Shown here piece after piece: positions 8,387 through 15,600 of a stretch of DNA of 64,000 nucleotides. The stretch comes from DFXE01 sp032054765 (lineage in GTDB: Bacteria > Bacteroidota > Bacteroidia > Bacteroidales > Tannerellaceae). The position numbers and the translations under genes are program-made. The DNA is taken from the NCBI GenBank assembly GCA_032054765.1, contig DAMBSC010000001.1:248001-312000 (forward strand), in the 5' to 3' direction. Numbering within the stretch: position 1 is the stretch's first letter; each line of letters begins with the position of its first letter. The notes beneath the pieces were generated by a model. The model did no database searches and was not told where the DNA came from. It saw only the letters and a list, made by a program, of their open reading frames with translations.

Positions 8387-9175
8387 TTAAATGAGACTGG
8401 AAGGAGGTACTCCAAATTGTTTTTTAAAGGCGAAAGAGAAATGAGATAAGTCTTCGAAGCCGACCTTTAAATAGATATCCGAAGGTTTCTGTTTCTTTTG
8501 ATTGATCAGATAATAGGCTTCTTTCAATCGTCTTTCCACTAACCATCTTCCGGGAGTTTCATGGAATATCTTCTTGAAATCTCTTTTGAAAGTGGCGAGG
8601 CTTCTTCCCGTCAGGTAGGCAAAACGTTCCAGGCTCACATTGAATTGGAAATTAGCGTTCATAAAGTTTTCCAGGCTTATTTTGCCGGGTTCGTCGAAAT
8701 CGAATAAGACATCTTTCAGACCCGGTTCGGCTTTTAATAGGAGAAGTATAAGCTCTTTCTTCTTTAATTGGAAAACATCTCCAAACCCTTCTGGCTTTTC
8801 GGATAAGTAAGGTGTCAGCGATTCCATAAACTTTTCCAACAGATCATTGGGCCTGATGGGTATAACTGTATCTTCTCCTTCCTTTTTATCTGCCTTGTAT
8901 TTATATTCCTTTGCAAACTGTTTCAGAAAATCCTGATCGAGTAACAATGAGATTGCCCTGAACTCTCCACCTTGTGGGGGCTTTTTTATAAACTTTCCCA
9001 ACCGATTCCTTTTCACAATGAAAAAGTAAGGTGGAGAAAATTCTTGTTCCTGAAAACCGTCATTTATGATGTAAGTTCCCGACATTAGATACGTAAAATA
9101 ATGATCGGTGATGAATTGTTCCTTGGAATAGCTTTCCGAAGAATAACAGGAATAATACAAAGGGACTTCCGGCAT
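8387..9175 (-). CDS. AraC-family transcriptional regulator (262 aa)
   Basis: Ligand-responsive activator. The N-terminal two thirds form a cupin-like sensing region (SGTYIINDGFQEQEFSPP), and the C-terminal domain has both HTH motifs (NVSLERFAYLTGRSLATFKR and the signature KVGFEDLSHFSFAFKKQFG). A longer frame begins with TTG at 9226, but that TTG is the end of a TATATTTG promoter box, so the start is placed at ATG 9175 (MPEVPLYY). A perfect 10-bp-arm palindrome lies between promoter and start. The gene follows the aldo/keto reductase on the same strand; the direct repeats upstream of that reductase have AraC-like spacing, making it the likely target. Confidence 0.85.
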   Translation of the reverse strand: MPEVPLYYSCYSSESYSKEQFITDHYFTYLMSGTYIINDGFQEQEFSPPYFFIVKRNRLGKFIKKPPQGGEFRAISLLLDQDFLKQFAKEYKYKADKKEGEDTVIPIRPNDLLEKFMESLTPYLSEKPEGFGDVFQLKKKELILLLLKAEPGLKDVLFDFDEPGKISLENFMNANFQFNVSLERFAYLTGRSLATFKRDFKKIFHETPGRWLVERRLKEAYYLINQKKQKPSDIYLKVGFEDLSHFSFAFKKQFGVPPSSLI

Positions 9176-9192
9176 AGGGTTACTGTTTTTAT

Positions 9193-9218
9193 AGTCATAC
9201 CGAACAAACGGTATGACT
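9193..9218. promoter_or_regulatory. Perfect inverted repeat at the AraC gene transcription start
   Basis: AGTCATACCG, six bases, then CGGTATGACT: two 10-bp arms without mismatch, directly downstream of the -7 box. It is well placed as an autoregulatory operator or a leader stem-loop. Confidence 0.65.
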
Positions 9219-9223
9219 GAGTA

Positions 9224-9231
9224 CAAATATA
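9224..9231 (-). promoter_or_regulatory. -7 promoter element for AraC gene
   Basis: Minus-strand TATATTTG; it overlaps the first codon of the longest frame and so argues for the downstream ATG. Confidence 0.65.
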
Positions 9232-9280
9232 ATGATAGACTAATAACTTATCTTACAGAAAGGTTTAAATAAATACCGAA

Positions 9281-10486
9281 TTATACCGCGAACGTTTTGT
9301 CGATTGCCGGCATAAGCGTATGAATCGAAATGTGCTGAGGACACTTACTTTCGCACTTTTTACACCCGATACAACTATCCGCTTTTTCGTTTTCATTTAA
9401 TGATAATGTATACAACATTTTGGCAGTTCCTTTTATGGAAGCTTCATCTGTCATGCCATACTCATTATATAAACTGAACACTTTTGGAATGTTTACGCCT
9501 TTTGGGCATGGTGCACAATATCCGCAAGCCGTACAGTTTACTTCCAATCGTTCGGCGAAACGGGCACTTATCTTATCAAGAATCTGTCTGTCGTCAGCGT
9601 CCAATCCTTTTACCCCATTGCCGGCATTCGCAGCGACACGAAGATTTTCTTCCACTTGTTGAAGATTACTCATACCTGAAAGTACGGTGCCTATTTCGGG
9701 TTGGTCCCACAACCATTTGAAAGCCCATTCAACAGGCGACCAATCGGGATGTTTTTGTTTCATCTCATGTTGCAGATCAAGAGGGATGTTATTCACTAAG
9801 AAGCCGCCCCGTAGCGGTTCCATTATCACCACTCCGATATCCTTTTTGTAAGCGGCTTCCAAGCCTTTTCTGCCGGCCTGATAATTGGTATCGATGTAAT
9901 TATATTGCATTTGCGCTACTTCCCAGTCATATGCATCCAGAATTTCATTGAACAAGCTGTTCGTATCATGAAAAGAAAACGCTGTATGCTTGATGCGTCC
10001 GTCTCGTTTTGCCTCATCCAAAAAAGAAAGAATACCCAGTTCTTTCATCCGGGGCCAGACGGTTGCGATCAGGTTATGTGCGAGATATACATCGATGGAT
10101 GATACTCCAAGGCGCTTTAATTGCTCATCGAGTATACGATCCATATCCGCGCGTGAGCGAATTATCCATGTCGGTAATTTTGTAGCCAGGTAGACTTTTT
10201 CACGATAACCGTCTTGCAAAGCGCGACCAACCAGTATCTCACTCATGCCGGGCTTGGTATGGTCCATGCCATGATACGGATAGGCTGTATCAATATAATT
10301 TACCCCTGCGTCAATCGCTTTGCGTATCATAGCGATAGCCTGGTCTTCGTCGATCTGATCGTTCCGACCGTCGATAACCGGTAAGCGCATACATCCGAAA
10401 CCGAGGTTGGATACTTGCAATTCAGACTTACCTAATCTGCGCTTATGTATGTTCATTGTAAAATCTTTTTCCGTTTCCATATTCAA
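9281..10486 (-). CDS. Aldo/keto reductase with C-terminal 2[4Fe-4S] ferredoxin domain (401 aa)
   Basis: NAD(P)H-linked carbonyl reductase of the AKR fold fused to an iron-sulfur domain. The AKR barrel shows LGFGCMRLPV, YIDTAYPYHG (catalytic Asp and Tyr), ATKLPTW (Lys) and VYLAHNL (His). The tail has two cysteine clusters, CTACGYCAPCP and CIGCKKCESKCPQ, expected to hold [4Fe-4S] centres. This predicted-oxidoreductase class is common in anaerobes; the physiological carbonyl is not known. It has its own promoter with 23-bp-period direct repeats upstream, diverges from an aldehyde dehydrogenase, and is followed by the AraC gene, suggesting a small aldehyde-handling regulon. Confidence 0.9.
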   Translation of the reverse strand: MNMETEKDFTMNIHKRRLGKSELQVSNLGFGCMRLPVIDGRNDQIDEDQAIAMIRKAIDAGVNYIDTAYPYHGMDHTKPGMSEILVGRALQDGYREKVYLATKLPTWIIRSRADMDRILDEQLKRLGVSSIDVYLAHNLIATVWPRMKELGILSFLDEAKRDGRIKHTAFSFHDTNSLFNEILDAYDWEVAQMQYNYIDTNYQAGRKGLEAAYKKDIGVVIMEPLRGGFLVNNIPLDLQHEMKQKHPDWSPVEWAFKWLWDQPEIGTVLSGMSNLQQVEENLRVAANAGNGVKGLDADDRQILDKISARFAERLEVNCTACGYCAPCPKGVNIPKVFSLYNEYGMTDEASIKGTAKMLYTLSLNENEKADSCIGCKKCESKCPQHISIHTLMPAIDKTFAV

Positions 10487-10502
10487 ATTAATTGGTTCGT
10501 CA

Positions 10503-10510
10503 CAAAAGTA
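10503..10510 (-). promoter_or_regulatory. -7 promoter element for aldo/keto reductase
   Basis: Minus-strand TACTTTTG, leaving a very short leader before the ATG at 10486. Confidence 0.6.
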
Positions 10511-10531
10511 ATAGGTTAACGCATACCTCCG

Positions 10532-10573
10532 CTTTGTTTAAAGGGTCAATTTGACTTTGTTCAAAGGGTCATT
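10532..10573. promoter_or_regulatory. Tandem direct repeat, candidate AraC operator
   Basis: CTTTGTT(T/C)AAAGGGTCA occurs at 10532 and again at 10555, a 23-bp period with one internal mismatch. The pair covers roughly -29 to -70 of the reductase promoter, the usual place for AraC-family activator half-sites. Confidence 0.55.
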
Positions 10574-10702
10574 ATAGAAACCGGGAATGATGTTTTAATT
10601 ATAATTATTGGAGATTATTAACAAAACAATCTCGTCGTGGAAGAGTTTATACATAACAACTATGAGATCATATACAGTATTAACTCTAAAAATATAAAGA
10701 TT

Positions 10703-12088
10703 ATGTCAAGTATTAAAACAGTAAATCCCGCAACCAATGAGGTGGTTAAGGAATATCCCGAGATGTCATCTCAACAAATTGATGAAATATTGGAACAAGC
10801 CGACAAGGCGTTTAAGGATTGGCGTAAGACATCTTTTACCGACCGTGCTAAACTCATTCATAAAGTAGCTCAGATCATGCGTGACAGAAAGGAAGAATTG
10901 GCAAAAATCTGTACGCTCGAAATGGGAAAAATCGTAGCAGAAGGTATAGCTGAGGTTGAGATATGTGCAGGCATTTTCGACTATTATGCTGACAATGCAC
11001 AGACGCTCTTGGCTGATAAGCCGCTTGAAACTCCTCATGGAGAGGCGTTTTTATCTTATGAACCTATCGGAGTAATTCTGAGCGTGCAACCCTGGAATTT
11101 CCCGTTCTATCAGATCACTCGTTCGGCTGCCCCGAACATTATGGCAGGAAATACTTTTGTTTTGAAGCATGCATCCAATGTTCCGCAAGCAGCCGAGACA
11201 ATGGAAAAAATATTTGAAGAAGCCGGTGCTCCAAAAGGAGTATATACCAATTTATTTATACCGGGTTCAAAAGTTTCCGAATTACTGAATGATCCTCGTG
11301 TAAAAGGAGCTTCCCTTACAGGAAGCGAGCCGGCAGGTTCGAGCTTTGCATCCGCGGCCGGGAAAAATGTGATGAAGTCTACTCTGGAATTGGGCGGAAG
11401 CGATGCCTTTATCATTATGCCGGATGCAAACTTAGATACAGCAGTTGAAACGGCTGTAAACGGCAGGTTATGGAATGCGGGACAGGTTTGTGTCTCTCCA
11501 AAACGCATCATTGTTCCCGAGTCGTTGTATGATAACTTTGTCGAGAAAGCAAAACAACTCTTTGAAGAAGCTAAAGTTGGCGATCCCATGCAACCTGAAA
11601 CCCAACTGGCCCCCTTAAGCAGTGTAAAAGCAAGAGAAGATGTTATTGCGCAAGTGGAAAAAGCAGTTCAACAAGGTGCTCAATTAATTACCGGAGGTAA
11701 ACGGATAGAAGGCGCGGGAGCATTTATGCAACCCACTATCCTTACCGGAATTAAGAAAGGAATGGATGCCTATTCCGAAGAAATTTTTGGTCCCGTATTG
11801 ATGATTTATTCAGTAAAAGATATGGAAGAAGCTATCGAGTTGGCTAATGATACTGATTTTGGTTTGGGAGGGACTGTTTTCGGAACCGACACGAATGATG
11901 CGATTAAAATTGCCCGTCGTATAGACACCGGTATGGTTTATATCAATCATGTGACAGGTATTGCTCCGGAACTACCATTCGGCGGAACTAAGAAGTCCGG
12001 ATATGGACGAGAACAATCCATCGAAGGCATCTATGAGTTTGTCAATTCTAAGCTTATAAGAGTGACAACACCAAATGCGGCTTATTAA
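10703..12088 (+). CDS. NAD-dependent aldehyde dehydrogenase, succinate-semialdehyde type (461 aa)
   Basis: Oxidises an aldehyde to its acid; closest by pattern to succinate-semialdehyde dehydrogenase (YneI/Sad class). Visible motifs are SVQPWNFPFYQ (cofactor binding), LTGSEPAG, catalytic Glu in LELGGSD, catalytic Cys in NAGQVCVSPKR, EEIFGPVL, and the end motif PFGGTKKSGYGRE. The longest frame begins at GTG 10637, but homology starts at MSSIKTVNPATNEV, so ATG 10703 is used. It diverges from the iron-sulfur aldo/keto reductase, with shared intergenic direct repeats. Substrate assignment is inference. Confidence 0.88.
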   Translation: MSSIKTVNPATNEVVKEYPEMSSQQIDEILEQADKAFKDWRKTSFTDRAKLIHKVAQIMRDRKEELAKICTLEMGKIVAEGIAEVEICAGIFDYYADNAQTLLADKPLETPHGEAFLSYEPIGVILSVQPWNFPFYQITRSAAPNIMAGNTFVLKHASNVPQAAETMEKIFEEAGAPKGVYTNLFIPGSKVSELLNDPRVKGASLTGSEPAGSSFASAAGKNVMKSTLELGGSDAFIIMPDANLDTAVETAVNGRLWNAGQVCVSPKRIIVPESLYDNFVEKAKQLFEEAKVGDPMQPETQLAPLSSVKAREDVIAQVEKAVQQGAQLITGGKRIEGAGAFMQPTILTGIKKGMDAYSEEIFGPVLMIYSVKDMEEAIELANDTDFGLGGTVFGTDTNDAIKIARRIDTGMVYINHVTGIAPELPFGGTKKSGYGREQSIEGIYEFVNSKLIRVTTPNAAY

Positions 12089-12124
12089 TTTACGCAATAT
12101 ATAAAAGAAAATAATTTTTCTTGT

Positions 12125-12132
12125 TATATTTG
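12125..12132 (+). promoter_or_regulatory. Promoter reading into non-coding structured region
   Basis: TATATTTG in a T-rich context just after the aldehyde dehydrogenase. The nearest downstream ATG of a real gene is almost 300 bp away, and the interval is full of inverted repeats. Confidence 0.5.
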
Positions 12133-12137
12133 CTGTC

Positions 12138-12385
12138 AGAATATAGAAAGAAAGCGTTAGTAATTATTCTTGTAATCAGGAAATCGGAAATTTCAATACA
12201 ACCACAAGAATAAATGACAAACGTTTGTAGAATGTTTTTTATAAGGCCATCTGTCTTGTCAGTCCGTACGGGACGTAACCCCTTCTAAAAAAGATAATAC
12301 AAGCGCAGGATCTAGTTATTTGTGGTTATGGCTTACCGATGCCTCTGGTTACAAATTTACTAGTGTCCTGCGCTTTTGTATGATT
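12138..12385 (+). ncRNA. Candidate structured small RNA (unidentified)
   Basis: The 338-bp gap between the dehydrogenase and the next gene has a -7 box, then an 8-bp-arm stem (ATTCTTGT at about 12168 with ACAAGAAT at about 12204), a perfect 12-bp palindrome ACAAACGTTTGT, a GTCC/GGAC element, and finally a very long imperfect hairpin closing at 12381. The size and rod-like end recall 6S-type RNAs, but I cannot confirm a family. No ORF fits. The limits are estimates. Confidence 0.4.
12297..12381. repeat. 85-nt long imperfect hairpin
   Basis: The arms ATACAA-GCGCAGGA at 12297-12310 pair with TCCTGCGC-TT-TTGTAT at 12366-12381, and the pairing continues inward (TAGT/ACTA, ATTTGT/ACAAAT, GGTTA/TAACC-like). 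The arms span about 35 bp with small bulges. It may be the 3' part of a small RNA and also serve as a terminator for the upstream dehydrogenase. Confidence 0.75.
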
Positions 12386-12426
12386 AAAATTTCTGATGGG
12401 GCAGCAGAAGTTTAAAACGGACTACC

Positions 12427-12738
12427 ATGAAAATTCTTTGCAAATATAATTGGAATAAATTTATTTTCACCCTATTAATTTTTACATTAGGTTGGATTTC
12501 AAATGACTCTTTCCATTACTTTTACCCGGAAAAAGACAATTTCTCTTTTATAAGAGGGGATGAATACATACCTATTAACCACATGGAAAACATATTACAA
12601 CAGATGCGTATTGAGCAAGAGTATGCTGAAAAAGAAAGACAAAAGGATATTGATTCGGGGATTGAGCCTATGTCTTATTCGTATTATATTTCTAAGTACA
12701 GGCATTTAAAGGAGCCGGATTTATATGAAAGACGTTGA
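12427..12738 (+). CDS. Hypothetical protein with one N-terminal membrane helix (103 aa)
   Basis: A hydrophobic helix at residues 12-28 (FIFTLLIFTLGWIS) is followed by a polar, tyrosine- and charge-rich domain (YPEKDNFSFIRGDEYIPI, then a Glu/Lys/Arg-rich helix and PMSYSYYISKYRHL). It would be anchored in the inner membrane with the rest periplasmic. No known family is recognised. It directly precedes the MNT-HEPN gene, 41 bp away from that gene's preferred start, and may share its mRNA. Confidence 0.6.
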   Translation: MKILCKYNWNKFIFTLLIFTLGWISNDSFHYFYPEKDNFSFIRGDEYIPINHMENILQQMRIEQEYAEKERQKDIDSGIEPMSYSYYISKYRHLKEPDLYERR

Positions 12739-12779
12739 AAAATATTTATATTTACCGTTTAAATATAAGTCGAACTCCA

Positions 12780-13754
12780 ATGAAAAAGTCCATTGCCTTT
12801 CTTCCTTCGTGTAAACGAGATGATTTGAATTTTATAGTAAATCTGATCCATAAAAGATTACCTCAGGCAGAAATAATTATCTTATATGGCAGTTATGCCC
12901 GGAACGACTATGTGGATTATGATGAAAGGAAAGAATTTGGCATCACAACTATTTACAGAAGCGATTATGATATTCTTGTAGTTACCTACGGTATTTCTGA
13001 TAGAGACGCAGGAAAGATTCTTGATAATGTTGAAGATAAATATTATATAGATCCTGATTCGCAAACTCCTGTTCAGTTTATCAATGACGATATAAAAAAG
13101 CTCAATAAAGACCTCTCTGAAGGAAGATACTTTTATTCGGAGGTAAAAAGAGAAGGCGTTGTTCTGTATGATAGTGGGAAGTTTAAATTAGCCCGACGGA
13201 GGAAATTGAAATATGATGAGATAAAGAAACAGGCGGAAGAGTACTATGATCAAAAATTTAAGAAAGCGGATAGCTTTATGGATCAGGCTCTTTACGCTTA
13301 TAAAAAGGAGGATTATGTAATGTCCTCTTTCCTTCTGCATCAGACCTGTGAGAATTATTATTATGCGATTCGATTGGTTTATACATTAAAGAATAGTAAA
13401 CAGCATAATTTGTCAAAACTAGTTTCGTCAGTGAAGAAGTATTCTAAGGATTTATTGAAGGTTTTCCCTGTCCACACGGATGAGGAGAAAAGACTTTTCA
13501 ATCTGCTCAAATCCGCTTATGTAGAAGCAAGATATAAGCCCGACTTTATAGTAACTAAAGAAGACATCGATATGTTGATACCCAAGGTGGAGTTGCTTCG
13601 TGAAATAACCACTACAATCTGCATGGAGAAATTAGATGATTACGCAAGCAAAATTGAGGAAAGTCCATATATGCGGACGTTACAAACCCCGCCGGATCAG
13701 AAAGGAATGGTCGCTGAAAAAGATGAAATGCCTTATAGAAAGGAGAATGAATAA
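12780..13754 (+). CDS. MNT-HEPN fusion: nucleotidyltransferase and HEPN domain protein (324 aa)
   Basis: The N-terminal minimal nucleotidyltransferase carries GSYARNDYVDYDERKE and, after an insert, SDYDILVV, the paired Gly-Ser and Asp-x-Asp metal-binding motif of the pol-beta superfamily. The C-terminal half is a four-helix HEPN domain (FLLHQTCENYYYAIRLVYTL, KQHNLSKLVSSV). As separate genes these form HEPN-MNT toxin-antitoxin pairs, where MNT AMPylates HEPN; as a fusion the module could be self-neutralised or house-keeping. The start is ATG 12780, since homology begins there; the longer frame from 12735 overlaps the previous gene. Domain calls are firm, function is inference. Confidence 0.8.
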   Translation: MKKSIAFLPSCKRDDLNFIVNLIHKRLPQAEIIILYGSYARNDYVDYDERKEFGITTIYRSDYDILVVTYGISDRDAGKILDNVEDKYYIDPDSQTPVQFINDDIKKLNKDLSEGRYFYSEVKREGVVLYDSGKFKLARRRKLKYDEIKKQAEEYYDQKFKKADSFMDQALYAYKKEDYVMSSFLLHQTCENYYYAIRLVYTLKNSKQHNLSKLVSSVKKYSKDLLKVFPVHTDEEKRLFNLLKSAYVEARYKPDFIVTKEDIDMLIPKVELLREITTTICMEKLDDYASKIEESPYMRTLQTPPDQKGMVAEKDEMPYRKENE

Positions 13755-13755
13755 G

Positions 13756-13784
13756 TTGAAAATCTGTTGTTAGTTTTCAATTTT
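13756..13784. terminator. Weak bidirectional stem-loop between convergent genes
   Basis: TTGAAAA and TTTTCAA arms (13756-13762 and 13774-13780) followed by TTTT; it overlaps the end of the converging BrkB gene. Confidence 0.4.
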
Positions 13785-14732
13785 AACCCTTTTCTCTGAT
13801 TCCAAAGGCTTATCCTCATGTATCTCAATAATCTTAGTTGCTACGGCAAATTCGTCAGGGAATATCTTACTACCCATCTCGTTTGCCCATGATTCTGTGA
13901 ACTCTGCACCAATATATATAATGATGGCTGAATAATAAATCCAGGTGATAAGAATTGCCATAAAAGCGGCTGCCCCATATACTGTTCCTACATTCGCAAT
14001 TCCAATATATAGGGATATACCCCATTGACCTATCAGAAATAATAGGGTCGTTACCAGAGCCCCGACAAAAACGTCTTTACTTCTTATTTTGGCATCTGGC
14101 AATATTTTAAACATTAGTACAAAAATGAAGACAGTAACACCTAAATTCAATAGCATTCCTATAACCTTTACGAATGATTCCGCAATACTTGGGTAGTTAG
14201 CCATAATCCTGTCACTAAGATTGCCAATGACATTCGTAATACTGAATGTAATCAATAAAATAAAAGCAAAAATAAGAATGATTGAAAAAGAGAGCAGTCT
14301 GTTCTTAATGTATTTAAGCCAACCTTTTTTTGGTATAGCTTTTATTCCCCAAATAGTATTCAGGGAACCTTGAATTTCTGCAAAGATAGCGGTAGCACCA
14401 AAGATAGAAACTCCTAAACTTATAATCGTAGCTAACGTAGAAGCATCCGTTTGGTTAGCATTATCTAAAATGGATTTTAATTGGGTAACTACTTCACCTC
14501 CGAGTATAGGTTGTAACTGAGTGTATAATTGATTCCCTAAATCTGCGTGAAAAAATGTTCCGATAGTGATCAGAAGAGATACGAAAGGGACGATTGAAAA
14601 CAATGTTGCATAAGCTAACGATGCACTCAGTCGGGTTACATTATCATCACTAAATCCCTGAATCGTATTTTTTAAAATCTTAATGAGTACGGGAATACTT
14701 AATTTTTTCTTAGGGCCGGGTTGATTTTCCAT
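13770..14732 (-). CDS. YihY/BrkB-family inner-membrane protein (320 aa)
   Basis: Polytopic membrane protein of the family once called ribonuclease BN; the molecular role is unsettled, with proposals including transport. The characteristic N-terminal phrase SASLAYATLFSIVPF is present, with further hydrophobic helices at roughly residues 90-120, 145-170, 190-215, 220-240 and 250-275. The conserved end of the membrane part reads AAAFMAILITWIYYSAIIIYIGAEFTESWA. A hydrophilic tail rich in Glu and Lys (about 285-320) follows. Monocistronic, convergent with the MNT-HEPN gene. Confidence 0.85.
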   Translation of the reverse strand: MENQPGPKKKLSIPVLIKILKNTIQGFSDDNVTRLSASLAYATLFSIVPFVSLLITIGTFFHADLGNQLYTQLQPILGGEVVTQLKSILDNANQTDASTLATIISLGVSIFGATAIFAEIQGSLNTIWGIKAIPKKGWLKYIKNRLLSFSIILIFAFILLITFSITNVIGNLSDRIMANYPSIAESFVKVIGMLLNLGVTVFIFVLMFKILPDAKIRSKDVFVGALVTTLLFLIGQWGISLYIGIANVGTVYGAAAFMAILITWIYYSAIIIYIGAEFTESWANEMGSKIFPDEFAVATKIIEIHEDKPLESEKRVKIEN

Positions 14733-14844
14733 TTATGCATTTATTTATTTAATATGAACAGTATTTCTTTTTCTTTTGTTCAAATTAAATTGCCCCTGGA
14801 AATGATCCTATTTAAACCATCCATTCAGTCTTGATAAATATAAT

Positions 14845-14880
14845 ATAGATTTTATCTATATGCTTCTAATTATTATCTAT
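14845..14880. promoter_or_regulatory. OxyR-like binding site upstream of ahpC
   Basis: 14845-14859 reads ATAGATTTTATCTAT, a full match to the OxyR half-site ATAGnTnnnAnCTAT. A degraded second half-site ends in CTAT at 14880, giving a 21-bp spacing. It lies about 35-70 bp upstream of the ahpC -7 box, as expected for peroxide induction. Confidence 0.6.
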
Positions 14881-14912
14881 CAAGCTATTACGTTGTTTTC
14901 ATTTTATAGGAG

Positions 14913-14920
14913 TATCTTTG
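14913..14920 (+). promoter_or_regulatory. -7 promoter element for ahpC
   Basis: TATCTTTG, 37 bp before the ATG. Confidence 0.7.
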
Positions 14921-14956
14921 TAATATCAAAAACATACATTTTAAAAAAGGAAAAAT

Positions 14957-15523
14957 ATGGAACCAATTATTAATTCAAAATTACCGGAATTTAAAGTACA
15001 AGCATACCATAATGGTGCTTTCAAAACGGTATCAACTGAAGATGTAAAAGGCAAATGGGCTATCTTCTTTTTCTATCCTGCCGACTTTACATTTGTATGC
15101 CCGACAGAATTAGTTGATTTAGCTGATAAATATGATCAGCTCCAGGCCATGGGCGTAGAAGTTTATTCAGTAAGTACTGATTCTCATTTCGTACATAAAG
15201 CTTGGCATGATGCATCTGAAAGTATCCGAAAAATCAAATATCCAATGTTAGCTGATCCGACAGGGGTAATTACACGCGCATTAGGTGTTATGATCGAAGA
15301 AGAAGGTATGGCTTACAGAGGAACTTTCCTGTTTAATCCGGAAGGACAGATAAAACTGGCAGAAATTAATGATAATAATATTGGTCGTAATGCTGATGAA
15401 CTGTTACGTAAAGTAGAAGCTGCTCAGTTTGTAGCTACTCATGACGGCGAAGTTTGCCCGGCCAAATGGAAGAAAGGTGAAGAAACCTTGAAGCCAAGTA
15501 TTGACCTGGTCGGTAAAATTTAA
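14957..15523 (+). CDS. ahpC: Alkyl hydroperoxide reductase subunit C, peroxiredoxin
   Basis: Typical 2-Cys peroxiredoxin that reduces H2O2 and organic peroxides in the cytoplasm; it is recycled by AhpF, encoded next. The peroxidatic Cys is residue 48 in FYPADFTFVCPTE and the resolving Cys is residue 167 in GEVCPAKW. Length (188 residues) is standard for AhpC. The start is supported by a purine-rich AAAAAAGGAAAA upstream. An OxyR-like site and a strong -7 box precede it. A terminator hairpin separates it from ahpF, which allows more ahpC than ahpF transcript. Confidence 0.97.
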   Translation: MEPIINSKLPEFKVQAYHNGAFKTVSTEDVKGKWAIFFFYPADFTFVCPTELVDLADKYDQLQAMGVEVYSVSTDSHFVHKAWHDASESIRKIKYPMLADPTGVITRALGVMIEEEGMAYRGTFLFNPEGQIKLAEINDNNIGRNADELLRKVEAAQFVATHDGEVCPAKWKKGEETLKPSIDLVGKI

Positions 15524-15541
15524 TATACTAAACAAGTAAAA

Positions 15542-15569
15542 AAGACCGGTTTGAACCGGTCTTTTTTTG
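15542..15569 (+). terminator. Rho-independent terminator/attenuator between ahpC and ahpF
   Basis: AGACCGGTT-TG-AACCGGTCT: perfect 9-bp arms with a two-base loop, then seven or more T. Read-through would supply ahpF, which lacks a clear promoter of its own. Confidence 0.85.
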
Positions 15570-15600
15570 TATAACCTAATAAGAACGAAAGGAAAAAACA

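Noticed and set aside
12735..12779. Upstream start for the MNT-HEPN protein
   Set aside because: The extra 15 residues overlap the previous gene and do not resemble the family; ATG 12780 begins the conserved domain.
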